Positions 45,488 through 56,272 of a stretch of 64,000 nucleotides of DNA are shown one piece after another. This DNA is from Branchiostoma belcheri (Eukaryota > Chordata > Leptocardii > Amphioxiformes > Branchiostomatidae), in assembly GCF_001625305.1 (NCBI RefSeq), contig NW_017802558.1, positions 569,268-633,267 on the forward strand, read 5' to 3'. Within the stretch, counting starts at the first letter, position 1. Each line of letters starts with the position of its first letter. Both the position numbers and the translations under genes were made by a program. A model generated the notes under the pieces. The model did no database searches, was not told the origin of the DNA, and worked only from the letters and a program-made list of their open reading frames with translations.

Positions 45488-48200
45488 TCATATATGTTAA
45501 GCCCGTCCTGTCAGTCTTCAGAGAGGTTTTATGGTCTCACAGGCTTCATTTTTGTCGCCGTGTCTTGTCACATAATCATTAGATTGTCCTTCCACGTCTT
45601 GTGAATTATGACGTCCTCAGACATACGGGCCCAAGACGTTGTTGATACCATCTAATGCTCAATAATAATCCTCCTGCCAGGAAACATGGGAATAATTGTT
45701 CATCACCGTGCCACTGTCTGTGTCAGATGAAGTATGTCATTTGATTCAGTGGGACATGGTGAGATTAGTAGGGTAGCATGGAGGGACAGGGACAGACTGT
45801 GTCTATTCTGACAAGGTTAGGTGAATCTCTGGATTCAAGGGTGGAAAGTCAATTGCTTATGTATGCTAAATGCCATTTAGATGTAGGGAACCGTGTCTGG
45901 GAGCATCCAACTGCTCGTGTATGATGGGAAATTCAAAATGCAGCAAATGTGACTTAGACTAGTTAGAGTTATTAACAGAAAGTGGTTGCGGGAAATTTTT
46001 GACAATTATAGCACATCTAGGGAATGCACAGGGTTGCATGGCAAATGCAGGACATATTTGGACATCATGACATTAGAAGCTAAAGGCTTTTTGTGTGATG
46101 TCACAAAATGTCAAAGTGCATTTCTGATAGACCTGCATTTCTAATTCCACCAAAAGAGTGCCTTATGACACTGGACATGTTGATCCATTTTATCTTAAAA
46201 TGAACATGTCCAGTTTGGCTGGGTAACAACTCTGTTGATGCGAAAGATGAAATTTCCACCCATCTTGTGAAATTCTGCCAGGTATAAATATCTGTTATAC
46301 ATTGTCGGTCGGCTGGGTAAAAAAAGCAATACAAGCCTTTTAAAGTATTTAAACATATTTAGTACTTGTATATGGGGACATATTTTATCTTCATGCAGAT
46401 CAGATTTCAAAGTTGTTGAATATTTCTGCTTTATGTCGCTTCTCAATTCTTCAATTCAAATTCAACAGTTCCTTGAGCAAATCAACAAATGGCTGTGGCT
46501 TTGAAAGCAGTGCAAAAGACCTGGCGACCCCTGAACATTACTATCAATAGCTCTCGTAAGATTGCCACAGGAATAGTACTGAGAAAGAATTAGTTCATTC
46601 CATTAGTGTACTTTATTAAGTTGAAATACAGAATTCCATGAAAACCACCTGCAAGCACTATTGTGACACTTGTTTTACTTTGGTCACGTTTCTGAGTAGT
46701 AGAAATGCCAGAAGTCCTATATACAAGGACAAATTTGGAAAGCCAGCATATAATTGCTAAACAAGAGATTGCGTAGGATTGAGAAAGAATTAGTTCATTC
46801 CATTAGTGTACTTTATTAATTGAAAATACAGAATTCCACGAAACCACCCGCAAGCTACTTGGGTCACATTTCTGACAGGTAAAAATGCCTGAAGTCCTAT
46901 TGACGAGGACAAATTTTGAAAGCTGAGATATTGCTAAACTTGTAAAAAAAAACGTGGCACCAGACATGCTACACAGTTTCAGGCAGCTATCCATCCTTGT
47001 AGGTTGAAATTGCTCAAGGCATGCTTGAGCTGCATCTACCTCCTGACATTTCCCACAGAATGGATTGGGACTGTCAACAGAAACCCCTGATACAGCCAGT
47101 CTGCAGGCCCGGGGGACTCAGCACCTAATTCGTTCTGCTATAGAGAATCAGGAGAGTAGAGGGAAGAGAGGATGAAGGGTACTAATATGGAATCGGGGCT
47201 GAAGTGGTTTTGACAGAACCCAAAGAAATTAAATAGATAACTAATAATATCAAAATTAATATATGAAAATATGTCATATTTTCCCTGCTGTCTCTGATGA
47301 AAGTATGTCATATACATTTGTATTTGACTTGTTATTCAATTTAACGTGATGGAAAATCCTGTATTGGTAACGTTTGCTAAAACATAACTAAAGTTTTCTG
47401 ATATACAAATATCATGTCAATATTTTCCCTGCTATCACTGATGAAAATTTGGAGTTTTTTTGGAGTTGATTTAGCGCCTGAATTTTTTTTTTTCACATCA
47501 GGATAAAGTGAAGCAAACAAATCCGAGAACCAACAAATTAAATTTGTTTGGGCTAAGCAAAGAAAAGTGCAAGTGACTTCAAAGTTTCAGATAGCCCTCT
47601 TGCCTGCGTGCAATTGTGGAGTGGAGACAGACCTAGTCGCAGACAGACGTAGTACGGTTGGATGGTCCATGTATTGATGTTGTGAAACATATGGACACGA
47701 CAGTGAGTTTCAACATTAAAGACAATTGTTCTGGAATGGAATGAAGCACCCCAATGTGGCATCAGCAAAATTGGCCATGTAGCCATCTGTTCAGTACAAA
47801 AAGTAGCTGTTAACTCAGCAAATCACCCGCTTTTATCTCTATAGCTCCAACCACCTTGCAGAAAATCAGCTCCTCTGCCGTAATTACTCATCAAAGGGCA
47901 TTTATGGACCGGGCGTCTGGGACCCGATATAGAGGAACCTGTGGGATAATAGTACCAATCTGCACGCCGGGCCGAGCGCACTTGGGAGTTTTGTCTTCTG
48001 CCTGTAGCAATCAAGAGTGATGGCTCAGGCAAAGGAGTCATGCCATCTGCCGGTGACAGTGTACACACATAGGATTCTAGCCATGCATCAAAAGCTTTAA
48101 GGTAGCCACAGGGCACTGCTGGTGAATTTTGGGGAGGTATCAAAAATAGTACAAAACATGTACTTAGACTTAAGTATGGATCTTGATTTTTTTTCTCCAA
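45488..48200 (+). other. Intron-like DNA with a diverged tandem duplication
   Basis: About 45540-45690 is low in repeats and has homeodomain-like words (TAATCATTAG, AATAATAATCC). A tandem duplication of about 200 bp lies at 46577-46950: GAGAAAGAATTAGTTCATTC and TTAGTGTACTTTATTAA each occur twice. A lone family B right end lies at about 47515-47556 (GAGAACCAACAAATTAAATT). About 47830-48120 is G+C-richer, with a 125-codon frame on the minus strand that lacks an ATG in its first half. I do not call it a gene. Confidence 0.5.
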
Positions 48201-48225
48201 GTACCTGATTGCAAGATGATAATTT

Positions 48226-48257
48226 ATGCAAATTTTTATGACGTCATGATGACGTAA
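48226..48257 (+). promoter_or_regulatory. Octamer plus two CRE-type sites
   Basis: ATGCAAAT (POU octamer) at 48226-48233 is followed by TGACGTCA at 48239-48246 and TGACGTAA at 48250-48257. The two CRE-type sites start 11 bp apart, one helical turn. The group lies about 570 bp upstream of the promoter-like block at 48.8 kb. Motif identities are established knowledge; a role at this promoter is inferred. It could also be part of a dispersed repeat. Confidence 0.35.
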
Positions 48258-48679
48258 TCAATAGTTATAGGCCACGCCCATTTCTACAAAACATTAATTT
48301 CCCTGGCTAACGACTCAATTTCCACGGCTAATATTTTGGTCAGATGTGCATAATGGTAGTTTTAATCAAAACACGGGAGCTTTTGTTCATATATATCAAA
48401 ATAGATTTTTTGTGAATTTTTTAGTGTAATTTTAATGACACCGACTATTCTGGGCCCTCGCCAGCGAATGCAGCAACGCAAGGCGTATGCCGCCCGTAGA
48501 TTGAAAGTTCGGGTGGTAAACCTCCCGAAAATGTTGTTTTTTCTTCCTTTTCATGTGTAGTTTTCCCATAGTTTTGGCCTAGAATCTTGTCCAAGATCAA
48601 GTAATGCAGAAATATACCTCTGTCGGTCGTAAAAAGACGCAAATGTCCAGTTTTTTTTGGCCAGTTTTCCACGCGCCGA

Positions 48680-48840
48680 TCACTTCCGGGAAATAGCAGG
48701 TCAATGACCTTTCGTACTCACTCCCTGGCACGCAAAACAGCTTTGTTAGCAAGCAGCTACCTCCAGGGGGAGGAAAATTGAACAGCCAGCCACGCTTACC
48801 CAATAGTCACGTGACGCGATCCAAGATGGCGGACCCTTGT
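48680..48840 (+). promoter_or_regulatory. Housekeeping-type promoter block (ETS, E-box palindrome, YY1)
   Basis: CACTTCCGGG (ETS-type) lies at about 48685, GTCACGTGAC at 48806-48815 and CCAAGATGGCGG (YY1-type) at 48821-48832. In TATA-less animal promoters the YY1 word often overlaps the start codon just after the transcription start. Here the ATG at 48826 would open a frame of only 17 codons (ending 48879), so either splicing, an upstream ORF or a dead gene is implied. Local CpG content is higher than in the flanks. Confidence 0.5.
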
Positions 48841-48879
48841 GGAAAGCGCAAGGGCCGGGGCTCGGGGAACGGCGGATAG
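48826..48879 (+). CDS. Short ORF at the YY1-type start, 17 codons
   Basis: The ATG lies inside AAGATGGCGG, the usual start-codon setting of YY1-type promoters. The peptide is small and rich in Gly, Lys and Arg and stops at TAG 48877. No splice donor with a good consensus is seen before the stop. A different frame stays open from 48812 to 49018 and, past one TAG at 49019, on to 49125, but it has no ATG near its start. These may be a uORF and relic coding sequence, or chance. I cannot name a product. Confidence 0.2.
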   Translation: MADPCGKRKGRGSGNGG

Positions 48880-49252
48880 CGGAAAGAAAGCTCGGTTCGC
48901 TAGACTTTCACGTTGTGGAAACGAAGCCCAAGGAGTTGGAGAAGGTGCTAGGACCTTAGTAGGAGCACAAGTTGTGAGCCACCCGTTGGATACGATGTCG
49001 CAGTGTACGATAGAATTTTAGAAACCTGGCGATTACAACTCCTGGCAAACACATAAGTCGGGGGCAAATTATGCCGCTGCCGCAGAAGTTTTGCGAGAAA
49101 GGTGGTCCGGGTCGGACCCCATGTGATTTATACGCCTTTTATCGATACTACGGCAGTAGATGAGAATTTCTTATCCATTATCTGAGATAAATTTATGATC
49201 TACGTAGTCCTGACTCTTCGTAATTGTTTAGAATTTCTATTGTTCTGGCGCC

Positions 49253-49591
49253 ATGGCGTGTGAATTTTGCATAGCATTTGAACTATTTTTGGTTCGCACA
49301 TACTCTGTGTTTATGCCCCATGCACGTGCATACTTGTGTTTGTGCTATACATGTGGGTACTTGTTGTTTTTTTTGTATTTATGCTATACATATGTAACCC
49401 GTTACGTGTATTTTTGCTATACATGTGTACTTTTGTTTTTGCCATACATGTGGGTACTTGTGTTTGTGCCATACATGTGGGTACTTGTACGGCTGCAAGA
49501 AGGCTTGTTATTGTTTGTTCGTATACTGTATTGTTTCTCTAAAAAAAAAAACAGTCTACTACTACCACTTGTGTTTGTGCCATACATGTGA
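49253..49591 (+). CDS. 112-codon ORF from a minisatellite, hydrophobic, unknown
   Basis: The ATG has an excellent context (GCGCCATGG) and lies 0.4 kb downstream of the 48.8-kb promoter block. The predicted protein is mostly hydrophobic and aromatic, with repeated Cys-Tyr-Thr-Cys-like words. It is encoded by a degenerate minisatellite (TTGTGTTTGTGC, TACATGTGGGTAC). It may be a chance frame in repeat DNA or a lineage-specific small membrane protein. No family is recognised; position and start context are its only support. Confidence 0.15.
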   Translation: MACEFCIAFELFLVRTYSVFMPHARAYLCLCYTCGYLLFFLYLCYTYVTRYVYFCYTCVLLFLPYMWVLVFVPYMWVLVRLQEGLLLFVRILYCFSKKKNSLLLPLVFVPYM

Positions 49592-49592
49592 T
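49327..49592 (+). repeat. Degenerate minisatellite, unit about 28-45 bp
   Basis: The words CTTGTGTTTGTGC and ATACATGTGGGTACTTG recur at about 49331, 49440, 49460 and 49568 with variable spacers. A non-repeat stretch with an A-run (about 49485-49560) splits it. Confidence 0.7.
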
Positions 49593-49946
49593 GTAAACGA
49601 TCTACCGCCGATTGTAATGTATGCGCTACAGCGCGGTCTGATTGGTCAGGCTGTTACAAAACTGGCATCACCCCCCGGACCAGGGAGTTGGAAATTTTAG
49701 ATAAGTTATTCAACAAAGATTTTATTTTTTATGCATATGTATACCATACTAGTGCACAATTGTATGTAACGTAGCCCAATAGAAATATCTTGGAAGCACA
49801 AAAGTGCTTCAAGTCCTGGCTAGAAATTGGTGTTAAACAAATTGCCATTATTGTTGTTCACTTTTCCAATGCTTTTCACAGTTCTGTATATATATTTTGG
49901 GCTGTGGACATTTATTATGAAAAAAGAAACTTTTATTTGAGTTTAG

Positions 49947-50332
49947 GCCATGTTGATTTGATTATATGGATGACATCCGCGCGCGCATGAATTTTCGGCC
50001 GTTTCAAAAAAAAAAAAAAGTTTTCAACCATACTGTAAATCGTACAAAACAGTTGCAAAATGAGCAAAAATATACCGTAAGTTACAAAAAAAAACATACC
50101 AATGTCGTAGAATGACAAAATCAAACGAAAAAAGACGAAATTGTAAAGAAATGAACTTGAAGACTAGGTTATTCGCCAAACCATATTCTGTCCCATTTGT
50201 TCAACCCTCATGACCACGTAGATTTCATAATGAAAACAACTTTTTTTTTGCAAAACTTTTTTTTATTCGCACGCGCGCATCAATTTTGGGGTTCCCGGAG
50301 GATGTCATCCATATAATCAAATCAACATGGCC
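49947..50332. mobile_element. Family C MITE, best-preserved copy
   Basis: A 386-bp element with ends GGCCATGTTGATTTGATTAT and ATAATCAAATCAACATGGCC as a perfect 20-bp match extending into GGATGACATCC. TTA lies on both sides (49944-49946, 50333-50335). The subterminal GCGCGCGCATGA and CGCACGCGCGCATCA also pair. No coding sequence is present. Confidence 0.9.
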
Positions 50333-50335
50333 TTA

Positions 50336-52634
50336 TCACAACGTGAAAGGGTAAAACAGGTGCATACATACATGTACCTTCACAAGTTGCCCTCCCAGAC
50401 GCCAATTGCAACCTACATGTACACGTACTGGTAGTAGGAAATTTTAATGTTCAACAGTTTTAACTGCTAACATTCCATTTGACGTGGCTGGCTTACTGCT
50501 GTATTTCACTTCTAAATTTGTGAAATTTCAAACCTTTAAGTTATTGCACCTAGATGTGAAGTCATCATGGGAGACCCCTGATTGCTAGTACCTTCGTATG
50601 ACATTTTGCAAGAGCTGAAGGACTTTATAACTAGATCTGTCACCTTCACATTTCTGGATTACCTCTGCTCTTGATGTCATGTGTAAGTGAGTTGTAAATT
50701 CATTTACATGTAATTTCAAGGAATACAGTACTATCGCTGCAAATACAGTCAAACTTTTCTAAGGCGAACACCCAAGGAAAAGTGGTCTTCTTAGACATAC
50801 ATGTGTAAGTGGTTTTCTTACAACAAAGTATGCTGATGAGGCAAGACAGAGAACAAGAAAACCACAGCAAAATTGCCAGCCATTTTACAATAGACTGCCC
50901 CACCGATCCAAGTTGACCCAGCCAGCTCTATTTTACATTGAGCAAAGACCGGCATACAGTCTGGCGAAAATCATTGGCAAACTGGCCGATCACCATTTAT
51001 CACTTTTCATAAAAAAACCTTTTCCGCCACACTCTTGAAAATGACGTGGTCATCATAGGCAGAGATCGGGCTATGTACGATCCCAAATGAAGCCAGTCAC
51101 AGTCGCGTTGGACAAGTGGTCACCCTAAGCAAGTCTCTTAATGCTTACGTCTCTTTAAAAAAATTGGGACAGAGAAGAAAATGGTCATTATGCATAGATT
51201 GCCAGTTTATAGAGGTGGTCGCTTTGGCAAGTTTGACTATATATTCACATTGGTTTTATGTCGTGACCTCTTTGGATCCATGGCAAAATCACGTATGACT
51301 GAGCAAGACAGTATCAGTAATGCACTCTCTGTACCCTGCTGATTTCAAACACTGAGATCACACGCGAATGGCTCCTTTTACCACTACCAGTAGCTACGCA
51401 TCTGTATCTGTATCTGACCTTTAGGTTGAACTTCTTTGTTTTGCTAGTGACCTCTCCATGGCAAAATCTCCTATGACTGAGCAAGGTAGAATTTCTATCA
51501 GTATCATACTCTTTGTACCCCACAAATTTCAATCACTGCGATAGCACGCAAATGCCTTCTTTTCTAGTAGCTACGCATCTGTATCTGACCTATCCATTGA
51601 AAAAAGTCAACACACTGTGAGTGTGAGTAAGACAGAGTTTCTATCAGTGATGACTAATGTACTCTTTTTACCCCACGGATTTCAAACACTACAATTTCAT
51701 GCAAATGTCCTCTTTTCTAGTAGCTACATATGTATGATGTATCTGATCTTTCCATGGAAAATCACCATGCTATGATATGATAAAGACAGATTTCTATGAG
51801 TAACATACTCTTTCAGTCTTTGTAAAATGTACTCCGCAAATTACAAACACTGCGATAGCATGCGAACGTCTACTTTTGCCCCTTAAGCATACGTATCCAG
51901 AGATATGTAGTATATATTATGTACACTGTCAGATATTTAGCTAGGGACAAAAGTAGGTGTTTGGCTTTGAGTGCGATTGTAACTTGTTTGAAATTTTGGG
52001 GTAAAAAGAGTATTGTTACAGATGGAAAATCTGTCTTGACAACGAACATTAAACCACTGTGAATATATTTGACAATTTATGACGAAGAAGACCTTCCAAT
52101 TACATGTAATTCAGAGATGACAAGCCTTAACAACATGGTCACAAATACAGGTTCAAATTAAACTTATGACTTTTATTCATTCCTGCAATGTACTCTACTG
52201 AATTCACCAGGTTGACCACTGCAAATGCTATTTGACCACTGCAGATAAATGCGCTGGTATATATTGTGGGCACTCCAACAGTTTGACCTGTACATTAATG
52301 GTGGCAGGTAGGAAAATTGATATTCTTATAAGGCTATAAGGCCACCCCAATTTCGTAGTTACATGTATGTGATGTGGCTGCGAGACCCTACACAAGCAGA
52401 GTTTGGAAAAGAAAATGATTCGGAAATTTGTACTTGCAATTACATATATTATGTTTCTCTGATGATAAAAACATTCCATGATAAATGGACAAAAAGATTT
52501 GGTATTGCTTGTCTATTTATTGATTATTCCATATCTAATATCATGTCTGGTGAAGCATTCAGGGAAGTAGATCTTGGGTATAAAATCAGCAGTGGTAGAT
52601 GTTTTATTCATATAGAACTATTTTTGTGTTCCTT
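50336..52634 (+). other. Intron-like DNA with a tandem repeat field
   Basis: Apart from the diverged tandem units at about 51300-51900, I see nothing but A+T-rich, CpG-poor sequence. The frame at 52363-52770 is long (135 codons) but runs into an inverted repeat and lacks protein character. The words GGCCACCCCAATTTCGT near 52343 look like an isolated family B left end. Confidence 0.5.
51300..51900 (+). repeat. Diverged tandem repeat, four units of about 153-177 bp
   Basis: TAGCTACGCATCTGTATCTG at 51391, 51568 and (as TAGCTACATATGTATG) 51721 marks successive units; a fourth ends near 51890. Each unit also has a GAGCAAGACAG/GAGCAAGGTAG word, CATACTCTTTGTACC, a TTTCAAACACTGCGAT-like word and a GCACGCAAATG-like word. 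Divergence shows that it is old. Confidence 0.75.
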
Positions 52635-52859
52635 TAACATCCGTGTCCATAATATCACCAGGGTCCATAATATCGCCATCTTGAGAAACAGTGAGCTTAA
52701 AGTTAAAGATATTTTTACTGCAACATACTTTTGGTATGCACTCCTGCACACATCAAATGTACATACCTAGGGTATGTTGCAGTAAAAATATCTTTAAGCA
52801 CACTGTTTCTCAAGGTGGCGATATTATGGACCCTGGTGATATTATGGACACAGATGTTA
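52635..52859. mobile_element. Inverted-repeat element, arms about 90-100 bp
   Basis: The left arm (52635-52738) and right arm (52772-52859) pair nearly throughout. The inner join is GCAACATAC/GTATGTTGC and the outer ends are TAACATC/GATGTTA. Each arm contains the word GTCCATAATATC twice. A TA duplication is possible at the ends. This is a foldback MITE of unassigned class. Confidence 0.75.
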
Positions 52860-54012
52860 TATTATATAGTTGTATGTAGGAGGGAAGATTAGGGTTTTTT
52901 CTTAGTCTACAAAGAAAAATAAGAATGTGATACATGTACACGTATGTCAACTTTCCCCGTCCTTTCTATCATTTTACATGGTGCAGAATTTTGCAATGGC
53001 ATATTCTTATAAGAGGACCACCCCCCTCCCTCCTCCAAAAGTTGGCTGCAATTTAAAATGAAGCAGGAATGTGAAACTTTCACACTCAAAATTTATCCTG
53101 ATAGCATAATACTATTCATATTTTTGGAAATCGTAGGCATGTCATGTTCGCGTAGATTGAAACGCATAACTGTAAGTTTTTGACATAGCTTGTCAACAGA
53201 CCACTGTTGGCCAAAACATGATGAACTGCGTTGCAGAAGTAGATTATATTCATCTCTGATAAATAAGTCCTTACTTGACATGAGGATCTGATCCCCATAA
53301 CTGGTAGACGGATGGGCTCAACTCAGGCAAAAAAAAAAATCAATACCTGTGATATAGAAACTGACTGAAATTAATACTCTACTGCCCTGAAATCAGTGTA
53401 TAAAAGTTTTATTGGAAAATCAAAGAGAATAAGAAATTTTGCGAGGATTGGTCAAATAATGATGAATGTTTTAGTCATGCCCTAAAATCATCTCTGCTTG
53501 AATTGCATTCAAGTGAATGTCAGTTATTTTTATAGCTGTGTGAACTTAGGTATTGGTACAGCATACTGAAGATAGACAGCCATTATGTTTTATGGTAGGT
53601 TGGAAGGGTCAACATGCTCTAGTGAACTTCCGAAGTTGCTTTTAGCAGCTATATTTGTGTTGAATTTCAAAGCATGCGTTTTACTATAATATTGGGATTC
53701 TTCAGAATTCAATCAATGTATACATGTACTATATTAATTATTATTATGCTATTAGTTTTAGAAAGACATTCGCAAGCAAACTTCATCCTAATAAACTATC
53801 TCATTATGAAAAATGCAGATTCTGAATTCAAGTTCTTTTTCCTGTACAATGATTCGTATGTCATTGATTAAAACAAGCTTTCACATTTCTACAGACTTTT
53901 CTCACACATTTGCACTAATGGTGATACCCATTGTTTTCAATTTACCACAATTGCTTGCTTTCTTTGTTAGATGGGAAAAAAAAATTCATGTAGCAAAGTT
54001 TATATATTATAA

Positions 54013-54485
54013 TGAAATGAAATACCTTTATTGTACATTCATGCCACGACGGGCTAGGTACAGGTCAAGACTGAACAGACACATAACAAACGTGTGTAGA
54101 AAACATACATAAGGAACATACAAGGATACTATACTAGGCTAATACAAAGTGTTCTAGTTAATGATCTAATACAGAGTGTTCAACTTCTTCTCGCTTTTTT
54201 GTACAATGGAAAATGTGGTATACCATGATTGTAAAAAGTTTTTTCTTTAATTTTATTCCAACATTTAACACATTAGACATGTTGATGGCACACTTAAGTT
54301 TTTTCACCAATATGCAGAGGACAATAGACAATACTCATTTTCACCTGGAGTTACATGTAAGTGATTATTGTCATGTAATATTAAAGTGCCTTTCCCAAGG
54401 GCACAAGACTGGTGGCATGGCAGGATTCAAACTCGGGATCTCTTGGTTCCAAGCGTAACACTACTCTAGCTGCTGTTACGTCACA
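54013..54485 (-). mobile_element. tRNA-derived SINE, full-length-like
   Basis: On the minus strand the head reads CAGCTAGAGTAG (box A-like, near 54461-54472) and GAGTTTGAATCC (box B-like, 54423-54434). Next comes TGTGCCCTTGGGAAAGGCAC, the CCTTGGG..AAGGCACTT word also seen at 35420-35562. The far end reads GTACAATAAAGGTATTTC followed by ATTTC repeats at 54010-54025, a LINE-type 3' tail. Head, conserved body and tail together support a SINE. The middle is not otherwise recognisable. Confidence 0.65.
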
Positions 54486-54997
54486 CAAGACAAAGTTTAT
54501 CAGGCTGGAAATACATGCTACACATGTAAGTACAGGAGCCAAGGACCTCCATGTACTGAAATTTCTTCTCTGCTTATAACATTATATGGTTTCTTGCCAT
54601 TCTGGGTCATGTAACGATACTTCAGCTTTGTCACTTTGAAGAGTGTTTAGATTTACTAAACTGTACCCGGACCTCCTAGCAGGCATTTGTTCTGATAAGC
54701 TTTTGGCTCAGGAGCATAATTCCTAGTCTTACTTGAAGTATCAAGTACATTTGCCATGCATGGATGAATGACCTGTTGACCCTGTGTGGGGAAAGGTGCA
54801 GTTGATCCAATTTCACAGTCGTCAGCTCTGAACCTATCGCTCTGGAATGGAGGGATTAGTCAGTCACAAGGTCACCGAATTCTCCACTTTTCACACCAGC
54901 CCAGTGGAAGGGATGAATGTTGCAAATATTACTCGGTAACTTTTCAGGAATGTCAGACTGAGAATGTTGATAACACCACTCAGTACTTTGTAGATTA

Positions 54998-55207
54998 CTG
55001 TAAATCACTTTATGTCTGCAGTAGTAAAAGTTTGCAATCTGAGAAAAATGGACATGTTTGTGGAACGGTATGTTCGCAGAGGCGGCAGCTGCCGCAAAAA
55101 GAAAGTCTTCGAATTATTTCTTCATGGTAATGATAAGTTCGCAGTACAGAAGTGTATATATAAATAGTGCAAATAGAAAAGTACGCCAAAGAACTTCTGA
55201 TTTGCAG
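54998..55207 (+). mobile_element. Family A MITE
   Basis: Left CTGTAAATCACTTTATG, right GATTTGCAG with TA flanks. Landmarks TCTGAGAAAAATGGACATG, GGCGGCAGCTGCCGCAAAAA and GGTAATGATAAG are present. It faces the next copy 155 bp away in inverted orientation. Confidence 0.9.
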
Positions 55208-55362
55208 TATGTAACTTTGCAGGTTATGGACTGATATTGATAACTTGGTGATTCAAAGAGTCATTAGTACATTACAGATAACTTTTCATCATCATCTATG
55301 TATTTTTTAAAAACAAGATTACATGTTTATGTGACAACAGTTTTCGTCACTCTGGAAAGTTA

Positions 55363-55564
55363 CTGTAAGTCACGATTTTTTTGCGGTAATATGTTTGAGG
55401 TCGTTGCAGTCACTTCTGAATTGCAAAGTTATCATTACTGCAAACAAATTATTTGCCTACTTTCTTTTTTGTTGCAGCTGTCACCACTGCAAACATATTC
55501 ATGAACATGTCCATTTTTCTCAGACAGCGAACTTTTGCTACCAAAAACATCAAGTGATTTACAG
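55363..55564 (-). mobile_element. Family A MITE
   Basis: Left CTGTAAGTCACGATTTTTTT, right GTGATTTACAG; TA precedes the left end. Landmarks CTTTTTTGTTGCAGCTG, CCATTTTTCTCAGAC and CTTTTGCTACC run in reverse family order. Confidence 0.9.
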
Positions 55565-55627
55565 TGTTTGTGTGGCATCAGTACTGTAGTGCAGGTGGAA
55601 TGTGTTTGTAGCAGCTGACAGTTGACT

Positions 55628-55839
55628 GAGGGCTTGCAAGCCCTTTTTCGTAAGGCGTAATCAGGCCGTTTTAGACTTCGTAATTCGTAGGCAGCCTCCG
55701 CAAAAATCAACGTAATCCGTAATTGGACATTAGCCGCAAATCGTTAAGTCGTAATCAGCTCTGAGACTTTAACGTAATTCGTAATAGGCGGCGAAAATTT
55801 TGCGTAATTCGTAATCACTACCCCCCCTTGCAGGCCCTC
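55628..55839. mobile_element. Family K element, 6-bp target duplication TTGACT
   Basis: A 212-bp element with ends GAGGGCTTGCAAG and CTTGCAGGCCCTC. The direct repeat TTGACT flanks it exactly (55622-55627 and 55840-55845). The interior is a train of the word CGTAATTCGTAAT and variants, for example near 55677, 55712, 55749, 55775 and 55804. No coding sequence is seen. The 6-bp duplication agrees with the copy at 27809-28035. Confidence 0.85.
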
Positions 55840-56134
55840 TTGACTTTGTGCCAGCCTGTGTTATACTATCTCTCACTGTCAGGGGCTGATAGGGCCCCTC
55901 CTCCTTATCCTCTAGGGGCCTGAAAAGTGGGAGCACTGCTAGTAACATGTAGTCAGGTTAAATTTTAGGTCAGCATCCCTAATTTGTTCTTCAATAGTCA
56001 CAGACAGCTTCTATTCATCTTTGAAAAGAAAAAAAAAAAATCTTTTTAAAGTAACAGTAGAATGCAATAGCAGAGCAAGTATTAGAATACATGTACACTG
56101 TATATACATGTAAGATACTGCAGAAATCAGACAG

Positions 56135-56272
56135 AGGAGTGAGTGAGTGAGTGAGTGAGTGAGTGAGTGAGTGAGTGAGTGAGTGAGTGAGTGAGTGAGT
56201 GAGTGAGTGAGTGAGTGAGTGAGTGAGAGTGAGTGAGTGAGTGACTGAGTGAGTGAGAGAGTGAGTGAGTGA
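56135..56272. repeat. (GAGT)n microsatellite
   Basis: About 138 bases of GAGT units, almost pure up to 56226 and then broken by GAGAGT, GACT and AAAGT variants. Probably length-polymorphic. Confidence 0.95.

Noticed and set aside
47823..48200. 125-codon minus-strand frame in G+C-richer DNA
   Set aside because: It opens without an ATG, its first ATG comes near the middle, and the protein has no domain, signal or repeat character. The local composition explains its length.
52363..52770. 135-codon plus-strand frame, the longest in the window
   Set aside because: Its last third is simply the left arm of the inverted repeat at 52635, and the rest lacks protein-like composition or a splice context.
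54423..54485. tRNA gene on the minus strand
   Set aside because: The head continues into a CCTTGGGAAAGGCAC body and a retroelement tail, so it is a SINE.
56135..56272. CRISPR-like or minisatellite array
   Set aside because: It is a plain GAGT microsatellite with no spacers; no CRISPR-type spacing exists anywhere in the window.
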